Of a stretch of 64,000 nucleotides of DNA, positions 61,415-64,000 are shown in pieces. Position numbers and translations under genes: made by a program. The stretch lies in NCBI RefSeq assembly GCF_001730305.1, contig NZ_MIJY01000044.1:62001-126000 (forward strand), given 5' to 3'. The notes under the pieces were generated by a model. That model had not been told where the DNA came from and made no database searches. It saw only the letters and a program-made list of their open reading frames with translations. This DNA is from Enterococcus termitis (GTDB taxonomy: Bacteria > Bacillota > Bacilli > Lactobacillales > Enterococcaceae). Numbering within the stretch: position 1 is the stretch's first letter; each line of letters opens with the position of its first letter.

Positions 61415-62614
61415 ATGAAAAGAGTCAAAAAAATGGATAACAAGACTAAGAAAAAGGTTACAACAGGTGTTGCTGCAGGATTAGCTGCGACAATGTTATT
61501 AGCAGGAACATTCGCATGGGTACAACTTAACGATGAACGTGTCAATAGAATGACAACATCTACGATTACTGATGGTACTGTTCATTTAAATGAAGATTTT
61601 ATTTCAAGAGGCGACTGGGAAATTGGTACAGAACATGACAAGAAAGTTAGTGTTACAAATTCTGGGAATTCACGAGTATTTGTTCGTGTTTCTTATGAAG
61701 AAGTGTTGAAATTTTATGGTAATGATGGAGAACCAATCACAAAACAAACTGGTGCAACAAGTGCAGCAGATTTACCAGTTGCATTCAATGCAGATAAATA
61801 TACAGGAAATGGCTGGGTCGATGTTCCTTCAAGCCAAATCACTCCTGCATTACCAGCAAATGTAAAAGTAAAAGCGAAAGGAACAAAAACGTCTGAAATT
61901 ACTGGTGATGGAAAGACAGTAGAAAAAGTTGGTCTTGAATATGCGATTTTCAATGAATATGAAACCGGCAAATTCCAAAAAATGGATGCTTCACTGAAAG
62001 TGGCTTCACCAGCAGGTGCAACAGCAGATACATGGACATACACTGTAGCTGACATCAACTATTATGTTTACCAAAGTCAAGAATTTAAAGCAGTTGATTG
62101 GGCAGGTTCAAACACAATGCTAGGAACTTCAGGAACAAGATACAATGTAGACTACGATTACACTGCGTTTGCAAACACACCAGCTACATTAGCAACAGGT
62201 GCACAAATTCCAACAGTTGATGCTGCAGATAATACACGCTGGTTAGCAAATTTACAATCTGATAGCGGATTAGACAGTTCACTATATACAGTTTACAATG
62301 CTGCAGGTATGACAAACACAGTTCCAACGAGTGGTGGCGAAAACAAATGGTTGTATAACGATAAAGACGGTTACTTCTATTATATGAATGTTTTAAACAG
62401 TGGAGAATCAACACCAGAATTCTTAAATGCATTGGGACTTAGAGCAGATGCCAGCAAGAAATATTCTGATGTGCAAGTAGATTTGGTATTAAACATGGAA
62501 GCAATCCAAGCAGTTAAAGCTGCGATTACAGATCCAGCAGGAAACAACGGCGGTTGGGGAATGGCTTCAACAGATCCAGTTGCAACTCACCTTCAAAGCT
62601 TAGTTACAAAATAA
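61415..62614 (+). CDS. SipW-dependent biofilm matrix protein (TasA/BsaA-like)
   Basis: 399 residues behind TTAGGAGGAAA. SipW-dependent type signal: basic start, hydrophobic core, then AGTFAWVQLNDERVNRM near 30-46, the pattern seen in TasA/CalY/BsaA proteins. The mature region (NEDFISRGDWEIGTEHDKKVSVTNSGNSRVFVRVSYEEVL) is a beta-rich domain typical of camelysin/TasA-like fibre subunits. No anchor. Probably the main extracellular fibre subunit. Same operon as the signal peptidase. Confidence 0.8.
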   Translation: MKRVKKMDNKTKKKVTTGVAAGLAATMLLAGTFAWVQLNDERVNRMTTSTITDGTVHLNEDFISRGDWEIGTEHDKKVSVTNSGNSRVFVRVSYEEVLKFYGNDGEPITKQTGATSAADLPVAFNADKYTGNGWVDVPSSQITPALPANVKVKAKGTKTSEITGDGKTVEKVGLEYAIFNEYETGKFQKMDASLKVASPAGATADTWTYTVADINYYVYQSQEFKAVDWAGSNTMLGTSGTRYNVDYDYTAFANTPATLATGAQIPTVDAADNTRWLANLQSDSGLDSSLYTVYNAAGMTNTVPTSGGENKWLYNDKDGYFYYMNVLNSGESTPEFLNALGLRADASKKYSDVQVDLVLNMEAIQAVKAAITDPAGNNGGWGMASTDPVATHLQSLVTK

Positions 62615-62645
62615 GTGTCGCTAAAGTAATAATGGAGGGAATTTC

Positions 62646-63383
62646 ATGCAAAAGAATAGCAAAAGAAGATGTCAGTATCTATGTGTTTTGCTGTATCTCA
62701 TCCTTGCTCTTTTGGTAAAGGCAGCTCCTGTAGAAGGAGTTGCCCTTCCTCCTGGGGTAGTCATTGGTGATACAGACGGATTTTATGCAAGCAGTGAAGG
62801 AGAATACTTTATTGAGCTGGACGATTTGCTGCCGGGTGATACATTTACAAAAGAAATCAGTATTCGAAATGTAGATGTCAAACAAGGCTTTGATGTTCGC
62901 TTACAAGTGAAAGATGGAGAACAAAAGGGACCGATAGATTTTCGTAAGTATGTAACGGTCACCATCAAACAAGGGAACACTGTCATCTATGAAGGTAATA
63001 TACTAGGCAAAGAGAATTTTGATTGGACTGTATCACAATTACCTTTAGGTTTTTATACATCAGGTGATGAAGAGGTACTTACGGCAACGTTTACTGTATC
63101 AAGTGAGTTAGGACTTGAGGATTATAAGGAAGCAAGCGAGTATAAGTTTTATTGGAACTTTCTTGCGACTGCTAAGGATGAGCCGACAACCCCAACTGAT
63201 TCAACAGATCCAACAACCCCAACAACTCCAATCAAGCCAACGAAACCAGTAAAACCAAGCGGCTTCCTTCCAAGTACTGGTGAAGAATGGGAAAATCTTC
63301 TTTATCGAATCTGTGCTGGATTGTTTCTGATTGTAATAGCTTTATTCTTTTTTTACAAAAAGAGACGAGAAACGAAAAAATAG
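62646..63383 (+). CDS. LPXTG-anchored fibre-associated protein
   Basis: 245 residues. Signal peptide to about 30. A beta-rich domain (DLLPGDTFTKEISIRNVDVKQGFDVRLQVKD) resembles the TasA-like fold of its neighbours. A Thr/Pro/Lys-rich wall-spanning linker (TTPTDSTDPTTPTTPIKPTK) leads to LPSTG at 208-212, a hydrophobic helix and KKRRETKK. Encoded between two SipW-dependent fibre genes, it is the likely cell-wall anchor of the fibre. In Bacillus the TapA accessory protein that anchors or assembles TasA is not sortase-linked, so this would be a different solution. Confidence 0.8.
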   Translation: MQKNSKRRCQYLCVLLYLILALLVKAAPVEGVALPPGVVIGDTDGFYASSEGEYFIELDDLLPGDTFTKEISIRNVDVKQGFDVRLQVKDGEQKGPIDFRKYVTVTIKQGNTVIYEGNILGKENFDWTVSQLPLGFYTSGDEEVLTATFTVSSELGLEDYKEASEYKFYWNFLATAKDEPTTPTDSTDPTTPTTPIKPTKPVKPSGFLPSTGEEWENLLYRICAGLFLIVIALFFFYKKRRETKK

Positions 63384-63410
63384 AGTTGATAAAAGAAAGG
63401 AAGAGAGCCT

Positions 63411-64000
63411 ATGAAGGGAAAGCGTAAAAGCCAATCAAGAAAAAGAACTAAGCATATCATGCTGGGATTTTCCTTGGCGTTCGGATTTCTAATTGTTTTA
63501 GGCAGCACATATGCTTGGGTAACGCTTGCTGATGAACGAGTCAACCAAATGGCAACTGGTCGTTTGGAAATCGTGTTGGAAGGTCGAAAAGATATGGATG
63601 TGTTAGCTCCAAAAGTTTCGTCCCAAAAAGATTTAGCTGTACGTAATAATTCTACGGTTAACGCCGTTGTCAGAGTGTCATTGAAGGAAGTGCTGTTGAC
63701 GTTTGAAGTTGATACTACTGATAAATCAGGCAATGGTGCCCTAAAAGTGACGAATCAAGCTGTAGGTATGATTGATGTAGGAAACAGTTCTACTTGGGAA
63801 ACTGGAAAAACCCTTGAAAGAAGCGATGGGACCTATCAAATAGGTGACCAACGTGCAACATATGTTATAAACAGTGCGAATGCACGACCTGCTTTATTAG
63901 AAAATGCAGTTGTTATGAATTTTAATAGTCACTTGACGGATCAGACACCTCCACCGGCGGGACTACAACAAAACTATTGGTTGTACTATGAGGGATACTT
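63411..64000 (+). CDS. Second SipW-dependent fibre protein (3' end outside window)
   Basis: ATG 63411 behind AAAGGAAGAG; open to the window end (196 codons seen). The start is basic (KGKRKSQSRKRTK), then a hydrophobic core and STYAWVTLADERVNQM, almost the same cleavage-region motif as in the protein at 61415. Mature part LEIVLEGRKDMDVLAPKVSSQ...VRNNSTVNAVVRVSLKEVLLTF has the camelysin/TasA pattern. Probably a minor fibre subunit or assembly factor. More operon genes may follow. Confidence 0.78.
   Translation, partial: MKGKRKSQSRKRTKHIMLGFSLAFGFLIVLGSTYAWVTLADERVNQMATGRLEIVLEGRKDMDVLAPKVSSQKDLAVRNNSTVNAVVRVSLKEVLLTFEVDTTDKSGNGALKVTNQAVGMIDVGNSSTWETGKTLERSDGTYQIGDQRATYVINSANARPALLENAVVMNFNSHLTDQTPPPAGLQQNYWLYYEGY

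Overview
The window is AT-rich, densely coded, low-GC Gram-positive chromosome. Gene content points to an Enterococcus, most likely a non-faecalis environmental or animal species. The evidence is LPXTG and SipW-dependent surface proteins, Mga-type regulators, a mannose-family PTS operon, AGGAGG ribosome binding sites, and frequent TTG/GTG starts. Species assignment is inference. I saw no rRNA, tRNA, CRISPR array, phage structural gene or insertion sequence.

Layout. 1-3615 (minus): the 5' part of a secreted M6-type metalloprotease with two Ig-like domains and BspA-type leucine-rich modules, carrying a 954-bp tandem duplication that runs off the edge. 3972-6521: a P2-type cation ATPase. 6566-18068: an Mga-like regulator, an esterase and a PucR regulator on the minus strand, facing a plus-strand operon that encodes a fused FdrA-YlbE protein, carbamate kinase, a permease, a cytosine-deaminase-like amidohydrolase and a DUF2877 protein. 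This resembles the AllFGH/AllK oxamate carbamoyltransferase system and would conserve ATP from a ureido compound.

18788-41642 is a cell-surface region. It holds an LPXTG beta-helix protein with seven repeats, an LPXTG leucine-rich/InlB-repeat protein, a solo BRCT protein, an atypical response regulator, and a pilus operon (backbone, tip, base). A single polypeptide there contains two complete sortase domains. An aquaporin, a secreted HELCH metalloprotease-like protein with tandem repeats, a decayed gene relic, a second atypical regulator and an Mga-like regulator follow.

42021-51139: an RpiR regulator divergent from a PTS operon (two dehydrogenases, IIC, IID, IIB, an unknown membrane protein, IIA, a mannonate-dehydratase-like enzyme, KDPG aldolase) that looks built to take a phosphorylated sugar acid to pyruvate and glyceraldehyde-3-phosphate. 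51271-57372: three lipoproteins, a purine permease with a PurR-box-like site, a MarR/old-yellow-enzyme pair and small genes.

58196-64000 is the most striking part. A tyrosine recombinase gene lies between two perfect 27-bp sites in inverted orientation. Each site consists of 10-bp inverted arms around a 7-bp asymmetric spacer, the architecture of a tyrosine-recombinase crossover site. A promoter-like sequence inside the segment now points outward into a terminator. Inversion would aim it at the downstream atypical regulator, SipW-type signal peptidase and biofilm-fibre genes, one of which is LPXTG-anchored. I infer a self-contained phase-variation switch for a surface fibre. The three atypical response regulators in the window (N, C or E in place of the phosphorylated Asp) each sit beside a different surface-structure locus, which suggests a recurring way of controlling them.
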